From contig OX030957.1 in NCBI GenBank assembly GCA_943735955.1, positions 1,780,001 through 1,844,000 on the forward strand: DNA of 64,000 nucleotides, in the 5' to 3' direction. Shown here one piece after another: positions 23,569 to 34,252 of this stretch; within the stretch, counting starts at the first letter, position 1, and every line of letters starts with the position of its first letter. Both the position numbers and the translations under genes were made by a program. The DNA is from Piscicola geometra (Eukaryota; Annelida; Clitellata; Hirudinida; Piscicolidae). The notes beneath the pieces were generated by a model. It was not told the DNA's origin. It ran no database searches and was given only the letters and a program-made list of their open reading frames with translations.

Positions 23569-26500
23569 ATGGGAAATGCACTCAAAATGACTCGTCAGCA
23601 GATTTCCGTGGCAGCCTATGGTCATGGAAAGCTAGAAATGACAAAGAAAAATGAAGAACTTCTCTCGAAGATTTCATCATTTGTGATGTCATTCCCTGAG
23701 AAGTACCCCAGAGAGTCACAAATAAAGTTCAACCAGCCACTCACCTGGGAAACGAATCTGCACTCAGATCTCTTGTCGAGCTATTTGGTTAAAAAGTACG
23801 CTTACAGATCTAGAAATTATTTTTAAAGATTTATTGTTAAAAATTGACCGAAAAACGATAGTTTTGACGGTACTTCACACCACTATTATAGAGAAGACAA
23901 TGTGTTTGAGCTGAAAGATTCTTCCAATGAGGATTCCATGCTGACTGTCAAGTTCAATCACCCAATCATCGAAATAAAAGCATACACCTTCAAGGCACTA
24001 TCGTTCGTTCTCCATCTCAGTCGCGAATTCAGTCTTTTCGAAACTAAAACTTGCTTGGAAAGTAAGCATTCGCCAGTTCAATGAAGATCGTTTAATACTC
24101 GGTTCACTATTTGATTGCTCTTATTTATTTTATTTATTTATAACGAAAAATTTTGTTTTTGTTTGTTTTTATCTACCTTCTCACGGATGCAAACCACTCC
24201 AGGCAACATGGACCCGATAGGAAACATCCTGGGCGCAACCTTCTCGGAAGAGTATCAAGAGAACACTGCCAATTCCGTCAGCTCGTACATGGACTATGCA
24301 CTCTGCTCTTCTGACTCGTCTGGTAAGGCAAAATATTTGTTTAAAATATATTATATTACTTTTAACAATATATTTTACAAGTTTAGTTTTTTTATAACTA
24401 TTAATCCACCAAACCACTCTTTTACTGGCATTCAGTCGCCTCGGAGAAGAAATTGAACTTCTTGAAGTTCATAATGATCTTGAAGGAGTTTGACTTCAGT
24501 CTTCTGAAGAGCACGCTGAGAAACATTTCTGAGTTAGTTTTTTATAATGCAAGCGCTTGTCATTAAGCGTGAATGGTATGCATTGAAGTCGTCGCAAGCT
24601 GAGAGTTTAGGGATATTGTTAGAATTAAATGTCATTTGAGGTGGCGTTATTCAAATGTTTTACGACTCCATTTTAAATCCAGAAGGAATAACGCTGTATG
24701 CATATATCGGCTGCTATTTCATTTAAGTTGTATTACTTTGACACTGCAATTTACCAAAAATTTCAAATGAACAAATTCAAAAATAAAACTCAAAAAAAAA
24801 TTTACGAAAAAAGTCTAATGCTTGCACAAGTGACTTGAAGCTGAAGCCGCAGGACGTGGAGGAGCAGTTCGCCATGCTGAAGAGCGTCGTGGCTTCACAG
24901 AGCAGCGAACCAGTCCTCGAGAACATCTCCTGGCTCTCACGTTACTCTTCTCTTCGATATTCATGAACTTCTTTACAGTTCTATACTTTCGTAATGTGGT
25001 GTACAGATGGCCGTTTCAGATTGTCTTTTGTGAAAGTATTTTGAACGATTAATTATTTTAATTAATCGTTTTAAATAACGCTCATACAAACTAAGTCAAA
25101 CAATAGTTGCTTGTCCAGCCATCCATCTACCTTTAATTTATATTCAAGAATCAACCAAGAAATATTCTTCTCTTTTGCACACAGCGTTCTTCTTCGTCTT
25201 CAAGAACGGCTGCAGGGCTCCACTGTGGAGGCAGTTGTACGGAGACATCGCCTACATCGTCGTCGCTCCCGTCCAGGCGCCCAACCTCTTCATCACCGCC
25301 AACACTTCAGGCTTCTTCCTCAACAAGGCATCCATCATGAACCTATATGCCTCATTATAGAGTCCATTGTGTATTATTTATTGAGGATTATACACAATAT
25401 TAATTTTTATTATTTTATTTTATATTACGTATGATTTATTGGGTATTATTTACAATATTTTTATATATTATTTTATATTATATTATATTATGTATGGTTC
25501 ATTGAGTAGTATGAATTACCAAATCGTTGTAAAGTTCAAACAAACACTTTCCCACTACGACCACTGCCCTTCAGAGGGACGGCTTCATGCACCGCAACGA
25601 CAGCGACTTCGAGCGCAGCAGCGACCTCTTCGACAGCCTCATCCACCTGATCGGCCACTTCAACGAGAACTTCAAGAACAACATCGATGAGGTTCGCTCG
25701 TCGTGGCCGCTCTTTCGTTTGTTGGTGCATTTCAGCGGATCATTTCATCTAGTCTTTCTTGTAATAGGAAATAATTGTAATAACATATATTATATATAAT
25801 TGTAACGGGAGGTTTCTGAGATGAGCGTCTACTAACCGCACGCAGGCGATAGTGAACTCTCGACTGGACAGTATGATGAAGAAGGAGTCGGTGAAGACGT
25901 GTTCCAAAGAGTTTGGACAAACTGTCAGCAGGCTGGAGAAGGTTCTGGACATCGAGCCGGTCTGCTTCGACAACGATGAGTTCTACAACGAGGCTGACGC
26001 GTCGGAGGAGGTCAAGGAGGAGGAGATGGAGGAGAAGAGGGAGACCCTGCAAGTGGCATCCAGTGTCCACAAGAAGAACACTCAACCCAAGTCTGTCGCC
26101 ATTCTAGAAAAAAGGAAGGCTAAGAAAAAGAATGAAAAAAAATGCTCTACGGATGAGCTCGTCGACAAGTTAGCTACATTTCATTAAATACTAACATATA
26201 TTTTGTTTTTAAACTTTAACTAAATGATTTTAGGTGATAATAAATTGTAATACTAATATTAAATAATAAATTGTAATAAACATTAAAGTCCGGAGATGAA
26301 CGCGTGGATAGAGGAGGCCTCGACGGACGGGAGTGACTCGGGCGAGGATTCCGACCGGGACGGACCGAGGGAGAAGACAGTCTACAACTTCGTCGTTAAG
26401 CCACGAGACCCCAAGTTCGCCTCGTACTGGCACATCCAGAACATGTTCCAGTTCATCAAGTCGGGCGGTCGTTCCCTCACGCTGATCGGTCTCTGCTCCA

Positions 26501-29500
26501 TCATGGACTTCGAGCTGGACCAGGAAAAGACCGCCATTTCCATCCTCGAGGCCAATGGAGTCGAAATACTCGTGAATATTCTTGAGGTGTGTGAGTCGTG
26601 CTGCATGGTTTTGTTCTTGGTGGCATTAACAATGTTCAAGAAAAAATTTAAAAACTCATTACTTTCAACTAGTATTTAATTAATCATCTTTTCTTTTATT
26701 TGGTCTTATTTTATTTACTTAGTCATTCATTTGTAGTCATTTACTCAGTCATTTATTTCATGATTTATTATTTTTATTTTTAGTTTTATTTCATTCCACT
26801 AAGTACCTGACAAAGAGCGCTTCTGTTGCGTACATAGCGCTATACAAATGAATTTTTATTATTATTATTAATAATTACGAGCGTTATATTAGTGCCGTTT
26901 AGGCGACTTGTGCTTCAAGTTTTCTTTAACGCTGATTTGATCACTTTCTTCTTCAAGGCAATTTGTTAACATATTCTCATCCTAATTGAGTTATATAAAG
27001 TATTAAGGTCAAGTATATTTAAAAGAAACTTTTTGAGACTCGTTATACACTCTGCTACCCGTTTACTAAACTAATATCTATAATACTACTACTATCACCA
27101 CCCCCTTCTCCGCTCCCCACAGCTGGACGACTTTCAATGCCAAATATGTTCGCTGAAGATCTTGATCGGCATCTCGCACTACCGACCCATCTGGCAGACG
27201 ATCGTCAAGTTCGGAGGCATCGAGATCATGATCAACCTCCTGCAGCACACGAACATCTCGGTGCGCTGTCTGGCCGCTGAGTGCATCGGCGCGGTGGCGA
27301 AAACTGCGCTGGCGAGGCAGCTGGTCCGGAAGAAAGGAGGCCTTTTCAAGCTGGTGGGTGAACTGGCTAGCTGGGAATATAATGTGAATGAAATAGTTAT
27401 TAATTTAGTAGGAAGAAACGCTTTTCACGGTTGATAAATGGATTCCAGATCACTTTCATGGATTCGTACGTCACGAAGAAAGAGTTTATATTCGGAAAGG
27501 GACAGAGCTTCTATCCAACGGTAAGTCGCCATCACAAGCACAATAACCAAGCAGTGTAGTCTTTTGCACAAACCACCGACACAGCTGCCCTTGAAGAAAC
27601 TAGCCAGTCTGGAGTCAGGGCCGATCCTGCTCTTTCTTGAGAAGCAATGGATGAAGAGCGTCGAGATGGCGAAGAGTGCAGCCATTGTGATCGCCGCCCT
27701 TGCGAACAGCAAGAGGGCACGCAAGATGATGCAGAAGAGCAACATGATCCCCTTCCTGGCACGCCTGCTCACCTCCAAGGACGTCATCTTCCTGCGCTCT
27801 CTGGTCGCCATTCTCGCTGAATTCGCCAAGGAGGCGAGTGTTGAATCAGTTGTCGGCTGCAGTCAGTATGCTTCGTTGTTGGGGACTGTTGAAGTTTTCC
27901 AGTATGGAAGATTATTCCTCTGGTGCATAAAAGCATTTTAACATGGCCTGCGTCGGTTAGGCTGTGAGTAATATAGATTAGAAAAATAATAAATTCCGTG
28001 CTTATGAGAAGTGAAATGATGAATGGCCACACAGCCTCTGTACCGCTCGTCGATCCTCTCGGAGGGCATGGTGCCACCTGCGATGCACCTCCTCAACTAC
28101 GATGACGACATCCTCTTCGAGCGAATCTGCAAGTTCCTCTACAGGGTAGGCTGGGAAAGTGGTCGCAATAACTGTAGCTCATCATGATTCTTGCATGGCT
28201 GAATATTTTAATTTAGAATTTAATTTTTTTTAAAATTGATTTTCAAAGGGTGCGGTGGACAAGAGGATCAGGGACGTGGTGAAGGACACAGAGGAGTTGG
28301 GTCTGGTGAAGAAGGCCCTCGAGAATTCATCGAAGTCGACCAGTCTTTTGGTGGCCGCTACCGGTGCCGTTTCAAAGCTGTGTCTGTCACCCAGCATCGT
28401 GAAGGTGTACGCGAAGATGGGCATAATATCCTTTCTGATTGGATACATCGACCATGAGAACATCAAGGTTTCATCTGTTCTTTTATTGTTTCTGTCTTGT
28501 GAGGTGTTTGCAAAGAGGTTCAGAAACATGGTTGCTCCTGTTTTGTTTATTAAATTAGTTTGTTGAATTGTAAAACTTGTTCGTAACAAATACTTTTGAA
28601 GTATTTAATGAGTTGATTCAATGAGAGCTATTGCCGAACTAAATCAAAGTCTACTGAAGATTTTCTATTTAATCAGAACACACTCGCGAGATGAACCTCC
28701 AAACACTGCACAAACCCAAATCACACACTCAGATCACGCTAAACGTCTTAGCAGCCCTCATTGAGATCCTCAAAACGCCTGCCAACCGACTGGAGTTCAA
28801 CCGCAACAACGGCCTCAACATCCTCCTCTCGAAACTCAACCACTCAAACTACCTGGTCCTCGTCTGCGTCAACCTTGCCTTGGCGCAGTGTGCGCAAGAA
28901 GAATCCCTCATCAAGTTCGAGGAGGGGGTGGTAGAGGAGGGGGTGGTAGAGGAGGGGGTGGTAGAAGAAGGGGGTGGTAGAAGAGGGGGTGATAGAGGAG
29001 GGGGTGGTAGAGGAGGGGGTGGTAGAGGAGGGGGGTACGAAAGATTTTGGGTAAAGTTCTTTGGCGATTATTAATACTGATCTGCTACTGATGAAATCTA
29101 ATAATTCTACCAAGACATATTTTAGAGCCATTTTTAAAAATTTTTATAATAAACTTTGTGACGACAGCACAATCATTGAGAACGACGGAGTGCGCTTGCT
29201 GTGGTCGTTGCTGCTGCACACGGACGACGAGGTGAAGGCGAGTGCTGCATGGGCAATAGCTCCATGCATCGAGAAGGCTCAGGTGGGTTTTGCTGTTGGC
29301 AGTAGGTGCTTGGTGGCTGTTGGCAGAAGATGCTTGGTGGCTGTTGGCGGGAGGTGCTTGGTGGCTGTTGGCAGGAGGTGCTTGGTGGCTGCTGGGAGAA
29401 GGTGCTTGGTGGCTGTGGTGGTGATGGGGGTGGAGAGTTATTAAAAGAGTATAAGAAACAGTGGTGTTTGTTGGTGTTTGTAGCTGTGGGCTTTTGTGCT

Positions 29501-30574
29501 TATGAAGTTGTTTGTAGACTCACACACAGAGACAAAGGCAGCATCAAACACTGAGACAACCACACGCAAACAGGACTCTGGCTACATGGTTCGCAGTCTG
29601 GTGGGTGGACTGGAGGTGCTGGTGAAGCTGCTCAACTCGGACAACATCAACGTCTTGGCTGCGGTGTGTGCCACCATTGTGAACGTGGTGCAAGACGAAG
29701 AGAACATCGGCATTCTGACCGAGTTCAAGGTCTGCCACCTCCTCTCGAAAGTCCTCTGTGCTGTGAGTTTCTTGTTACTTTTAAAGACTAGAACCCTTTT
29801 TAAATATTTTTTTATTTCTCTTTACCATTGACAAGGGTTTATCAAAGTTTAAGATTCTGCGAGTTGTTTCATGCTCTCCTGCATGGAGGCTTACCCTTCC
29901 ATGCCATAAATTGTGTAAATATGTCTCAATTCTACGCCTTATTCAAATGCCATTGGGAAGTTACATCGTTGAAAACTACTCACGCAGCAAAACCACGAAA
30001 ACATCAACCTTTTGCGGGCGAATGTGTCGAAGGCGATAGCTCAGTGCTGCAGGTTCCGAGACAACCGGGTGACGTTCGGTCACCTCGATGTGATCAAACA
30101 CCTCGTCTCGTTCCTTTCGATCGACGACATCGCCATTCAAAACGCCGCTGCCCAAGCCCTCTTCCAGCTCTCCCTCGATGCAGATAATATTGTCCGTATG
30201 CACTCAGAAGGGTGTGTCATGGTGAGTGGGTGGTCTGGTGGGTGGTGGTATGTGATAAATAGGTGCTGGTTCTTACGTTTTAGGTTATAAATTTTGCTTC
30301 GCATTGTGAAAATCGTGGATCAATATCAATTAATAAAAGTTTAATTTATTAAACAAAATTACAAACACAAAAATATGTATAATACTACAACTTATAACAT
30401 AGTTTGTAATGGAAAACAAACACTGATTCCTTTGCATTAAAACAGCCGCTCTTGAAGCTGATAGGCTCGCATGATGCCAGCGTGCAGGAGGCTGCCGCTC
30501 ACTGCGTCTCCAACATCAGAAACCTCACCTTCGCAAACCGCCTCGCCAAGATGAAGAATATCTCTGTGGGATGA
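23569..30574 (+). CDS. ODAD2: outer dynein arm docking complex subunit 2 (ARMC4)
   Basis: Nineteen exons: 23569-23795, 23892-24061, 24203-24322, 24436-24532, 24831-24940, 25185-25327, 25575-25691, 25846-26168, 26289-26586, 27123-27353, 27449-27520, 27585-27833, 28035-28145, 28249-28467, 28733-28914, 29168-29282, 29574-29762, 29988-30221, 30446-30574. All phases agree: 1111 residues (human 1044). The N-terminus (MGNALK...[10 protein letters not shown]) and the [17 protein letters not shown] segment match the ARMC4-specific N-terminal half. An acidic linker ([15 protein letters not shown]) follows, then armadillo repeats to the C-terminus ([16 protein letters not shown]). The product docks outer dynein arms on axonemal microtubules. 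Two introns (25328-25574, 27834-28034) appear to start with GC. The stop at 26185-26187 is avoided by the donor AA|GTTAGC. Confidence 0.9.
26795..26880 (+). mobile_element. LINE/SINE 3' tail with TTA repeats in an ODAD2 intron
   Basis: CACTAAGTACCTGACAAAGA, then AGCGCTATACAAATGAATTT and a run of TTATTATTATTA. This AGCGCTATAxAAAT motif followed by a short tandem repeat is a relative of the tails at 21640 and 31900 but with a different terminal repeat unit. Confidence 0.6.
28918..29036 (+). repeat. GAGGAGGGGGTGGTA minisatellite in an ODAD2 intron
   Basis: Eight or so copies of a 15-base G-rich unit follow directly after the donor at 28914/28915 (AA|GTTCGA). The array stays open in the upstream frame but is intronic by homology: joining 28914 to 29168 restores [19 protein letters not shown], as in vertebrate ARMC4. 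Confidence 0.8.
29290..29425 (+). repeat. GGTGCTTGGTGGCTGTTGGCAG tandem repeat
   Basis: Four to five copies of a roughly 24-27 base unit (GGTGCTTGGTGGCTGTTGGC plus variable AGGA/AGAA) lie just after the donor of the ODAD2 exon ending at 29282. Confidence 0.8.
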
Positions 30575-31345
30575 GGGATCCATGTGTGGATGTGTGGTGT
30601 GGATGTCTGGTGCGTTTATTTGTGTGCAAGTGTGGCAAGATCATTATCTGGTCGTGAAGTTTGTTGGTCTTCTTCTGGAGATGTATGTGTGATTATTTTT
30701 TTAGATTCAATTTGATCTTTAAATTTTAAAATTTTAATTTTGGAAAATATAGTTTTAGAATGGTTTAAATAAACTTGTAGGAGGCATTCTAAAAACTGGA
30801 AGACATCGAAGTTTTTGGGAGTGACAGAAGCATTAACAACATTCTTTTTATTGACGACATCGGTTTAATGGCTGAATTACTCAGTGACGCACAACTATTC
30901 CTTGATAGAGTGGATAACGTCAGTTCAAAGTACGGACAAGAGGTATGCGACACATAAAAAGAATGGATGCTAATGAGGTCAAAAAATGATTAAACAGTCA
31001 AGAGAGTGGAGAAGGACATGCTGCTCAGAGGAAAAAACTTAAACATAGAGCTTCAAATATTTAGAATTCATCCATAGCGCAGTATGTGAGTGTGCGAAAG
31101 AAATGCGAGTGTAGACAACCACAGCATCGAGTTCAATAAGTGATCTTGAGGGCAAAAACACCAGCCAGCCAACTAACTCGACCACTCACTCATCCTCAGG
31201 ATTTTAAATTAATGAAAGTTTTCAATGACACTGCAAAACGATTTTTTGCGCCTATTCAATAAGTCCATCCCAAAAATAGAATCAGAAGTGGAGAAACTGA
31301 GACAAGTGTCTTGTTGACTTATGCTAATGCTGCTTCAGATTTTGT
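30575..31345. other. intergenic region holding a decayed reverse transcriptase
   Basis: Between ODAD2 and the left inverted repeat. From about 30830 to 30960 the plus strand reads NILFIDDIGLMAELLSDAQ, then LFLDRVDNVSSKYGQEV, which fits the (Y/F)xDD catalytic block of LINE reverse transcriptases. The frame then breaks. The rest of the interval has no recognisable feature. Confidence 0.55.
30830..30960 (+). mobile_element. LINE reverse-transcriptase fragment (xDD block)
   Basis: About 40 codons preserve the polymerase motif C region (FIDDIGLMAE) and the following helix (LDRVDNVSSKYG), then degrade with stops. It is likely an old truncated LINE. Its relation to the inverted repeat 400 bases further on is unclear. 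Confidence 0.55.
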
Positions 31346-31349
31346 CTTT

Positions 31350-31960
31350 GGTTAGCAGCTGCCATCTTGGCAGCCGCTTTAACCGTAATGATTTTGTTAA
31401 ATAATTTGTCTTCTTATCTAATAATTTAGTTTTTTTTATATTTCAAATAATTATAGTAATTATAATTTATATCTTTTCTTGTTTTCTGGTTCTAAATTTA
31501 TCTTGCTCTCGGAATTAAAATCTTCAACCAATAACTGTCTAACGGACTACAATAAAAACTTATTTTAAAAGGAAGAAGGGCCAAGGCCTCAAATTGAGCA
31601 CTAATGCACAGTTTGCAAGAACCCACTGGCTACCTACTTCACAAGGCAAATGAGCTCTGCAGATGAAGGACAGACTGTCAGAACGAATCTTCTACACATG
31701 ACTGTTTATGTCTATTATCTATTGAAAACTGACGTATTAGACAGTTATTACCTTACTTAGATGACCCTTCTTTAAAGATGTCCATATATTTAAAACTCAT
31801 CACCTCCTTATTTAACTACTTCTATATCATTATTTACTTTTCGTACGGATCTGAAGACATATCTGTTTAACAAATTCATTTACCAGCGCTCTTGAATTTG
31901 AGGAAAGAGCGCTATAGAAATTGATTTGATTGATTGATTGATTGATTCAGACTAAACTTG
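31350..31960 (+). mobile_element. left copy of inverted repeat element: zinc-ribbon fragment plus LINE-type tail
   Basis: A roughly 610-base element. It starts near TTTGGTTAGCAGCTGCCATC (31349), passes a segment encoding a TFIIS/RPA12-type zinc-ribbon piece (ATYFTRQMSSADEGQTV, about 31635-31690), a frame ending TDLKTYLFNKFIYQRS (LINE ORF2 end) and then GAGCGCTATAGAAATTGATT with (GATT)n at 31932-31955. A reverse-complement copy lies at about 33524-34252. Both copies share long stretches at over 90 percent identity by eye. Confidence 0.75.
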
Positions 31961-32186
31961 CAAATTGTGAACACATTTGAATCTTGCTCACATTATTCCA
32001 TGTTTTTTAGTAAATTTAAAATTTTTACCTTTCGGGATTTTTCCGAATAGTTTTCTTAAACTTCATAAAGTTGTAATAAACTAGTTGCGTCTGTTGTGGC
32101 CCACGCTTTAACATAGTAAAGTAACATCTTAATTGAACACCTGAGATTTATCAAAAATCTTTTTTTCCATAAAAGTAGAAATATTT

Positions 32187-32252
32187 TTAAGGCATCTCAT
32201 GGATATAAGTATATATATTCATATATATATATATATATATCCATGAGATGGC
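32187..32252. repeat. hairpin: inverted repeat around an AT dinucleotide run
   Basis: ATCTCATGGATATA near 32193 is the exact reverse complement of TATATCCATGAGAT near 32235, with AT repeats between. The structure lies about 80-140 bases upstream of the POU start codon. Confidence 0.75.
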
Positions 32253-32329
32253 AAGAAAACAGGAGCTATAAAGTAGCTCGAGTGATGGAAGGCACTATAA
32301 AGACAAACGCTCGAGTGCACAAGATTTAA

Positions 32330-33155
32330 ATGCTTGACGGGAGCATGGCCCTGAGGAATGGTGTCTTGTCCGAGCCCCTGAGTGACTGCATGCCTCTTTG
32401 GTCCTTCAAGGAAAGCAGGAATTACAGCGTGGATGATCAGCAAGACAACTACTACAGGTCCGAGGAGGAAGGTGAGTATGGCAAGGATTGGCATTGATTG
32501 TTTTTTCATTTAATTAGAAAAATAACTTGATTATAAAATTAAAATTAAAAAAATTTCAGACCAGCAAAAACCTTTTACAGAAGATTTAGAAAAATTCTCA
32601 AAAAAATTCAAACAGCGACGAATTCAACTGGGCTTCACTCAAGCGGACGTCGGCCTCGCTCTAGGCACGTTGTATGGAAATGTTTTTTCGCAGACGACAA
32701 TTTGCAGATTCGAAGCGCTGCAGTTGAGCGTGAAGAATATGTGCAAGCTGCAACCACTGCTGCAGAAGTGGCTTGAAGAGGCTGACTCGATGGGGACTTC
32801 TCTCTCGAGTGTCGAGAGAATCAGTGCGGCAGGTAAAAAGCGCAAGAAAAGAACCAGCATCGACAACCACATCAAAGACTTTTTAGAAAAATCCTTCAAT
32901 TGCAAATGCAAGCCCTCTACTGGCGAGATAACCCGACTGTCGGAAGAGCTGCGACTGGAAAAGGAGGTGATCAGGGTGTGGTTCTGCAACCGTAGGCAGA
33001 AGGAGAAGCGCTCAGTGGCTGGAGAGGATTCGTCATCAGAAGAAAGCAGCGTTGAGGATGCAACAAGCGAGCACCAAAACGGAAACTACAGCCTCTACGG
33101 TCTCTTCCATCCAGATGCTCGCATGCAGAATGTCCCTCCAGAGTTACTGATTTAA
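32330..33155 (+). CDS. POU class III homeobox transcription factor
   Basis: Exons 32330-32471 and 32560-33155 (phase 1/2) encode 245 residues. The POU-specific domain (about 52-125) starts with [20 protein letters not shown] and includes [20 protein letters not shown], matching class III (Brn/Oct6) proteins. A short linker leads to the homeodomain, [11 protein letters not shown]... to ...[14 protein letters not shown], with the class-typical RVWFCNRR helix. The middle of the homeodomain diverges ([20 protein letters not shown]). The protein is shorter than usual because the N-terminus is only about 50 residues, so upstream exons are possible. An alternative in-frame ATG is at 32345. TATAAA at 32296 is only 34 bases before the first ATG. 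An AATAAA at 33332-33337 follows the stop. Expected nuclear role: neural or ectodermal gene regulation. Confidence 0.88.
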
Positions 33156-33331
33156 ACGTTCTTTTTATTCAGGCTTCAAAGTCAGCAGTATTATTTCGAT
33201 TTTCCGATTTCTCAAATTTTGTTTACAATTATTAAAATGGCTTCATGTTTTCGTATTTTTTATAAGAAATGTTTTTTCTTTAAATTATATTTTCAACTTG
33301 CAAAATGGTAAAAAATGTCACCTAATCAAGG

Positions 33332-33337
33332 AATAAA
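33332..33337 (+). terminator. candidate polyadenylation signal of the POU gene
   Basis: AATAAA 177 bases after the POU stop codon and about 190 bases before the right inverted-repeat copy. Confidence 0.45.
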
Positions 33338-33523
33338 ACATTTAAGGAAATATGAGCATACATTTGTGCTCGCCACAAAATGTATTTACCCGGAATATTC
33401 TGGTCACGTAGGTCGCAGCCGACGGAGCGAATATCAAAGAGCGAATAGAGTATATGACTAACTTAACGTAGTATCTAGAGCAAATGCAACGATGTATGGA
33501 AGGCTCGTTGTGCTTTCAATCAA

Positions 33524-34252
33524 ATCAATCAAATCAATTTCTATAGCGCTCTTTCCTCAAATTCAAGAGCGCTGGTAAATGAATTTGTTAAACAGATATG
33601 TCTTCAGATCCGTACGAAAAGTAAATAATGATATAGAAGTAGTTGAATAAGGAGGTGATGAGTTTTAAATATATGGACATCTTTAAAGAAGGGTCATCTA
33701 AGGAAGGTAATAATTGTCTAATACGTCAGTTTTCAATAGATAATAGACATAAACAGTCATGTGTAGAAGATTCGTTCTGACAGTCTGTCCTTCATCTGCA
33801 GAGCTCATTTGGTTGTGAAGTAAGTAGTCAGTGGGTGCTTGCAAGCTGTGCACTGGTGTTCAAATTGAGGCCCTGGCACTTCTTCATAAACACAGTCATG
33901 TATTGAAGGTTCGTTCTAACAGTCTGTCCTTCATCTGCAGAGCTCATCTGTCTTGTGAAGTAGGTAGCCAGTGGATGCTTGCAAGCTGTGCACTGGTGTT
34001 CAAATTGAGGCCTTGGCACTTCTTCCTTTTAAAATAAGTTTTTATTGTAGTCCGTTGGACAGTTATTGGTTGAAGATTTTAATTCCGAGAGCAAGATAAA
34101 TTTAAAACCAGAAAACAAGAAAAGATATAAATTATGATTACTATAATTATTTGAAATAAAAAAAACTAAATTATTAGATAAGAAGACAAACTATTTAACA
34201 AAATCATTACGGTTAAAGCGGCTGCCAAGATGGCAGCTGCTAACCAAATGCT
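33524..34252 (-). mobile_element. right copy of inverted repeat element with internal tandem duplication
   Basis: Reverse complement of the 31350-31960 element: it begins CAATCAAATCAATTTCTATA (33528) and ends CATTACGGTTAAAGCGGCTG...GCTAACCAAA (to about 34252). Unlike the left copy it holds two tandem copies (about 33762-33891 and 33894-34025) of the segment with the zinc-ribbon fragment. The minus-strand frame of the 33894-34025 copy keeps CTACKHPLATYFTRQMSS, including a CxxC pair. Confidence 0.75.

Noticed and set aside
23569..26187. Treating the first eight exons as a separate gene ending at TAA 26187
   Set aside because: Its N-terminus and [10 protein letters not shown] segment match ARMC4, and a donor at 26168/26169 joins in phase to 26289, so it is the 5' half of ODAD2.
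28915..29074. Exon extension through the GAGGAGGGGGTGGTA array in ODAD2
   Set aside because: Splicing at 28914 (AA|GTTCGA) restores the family sequence directly with the 29168 exon; the array is intronic.
32296..32301. TATAAA as the POU promoter
   Set aside because: It is only 29 bases before the first ATG, so it would leave almost no 5' UTR; not called as a promoter.
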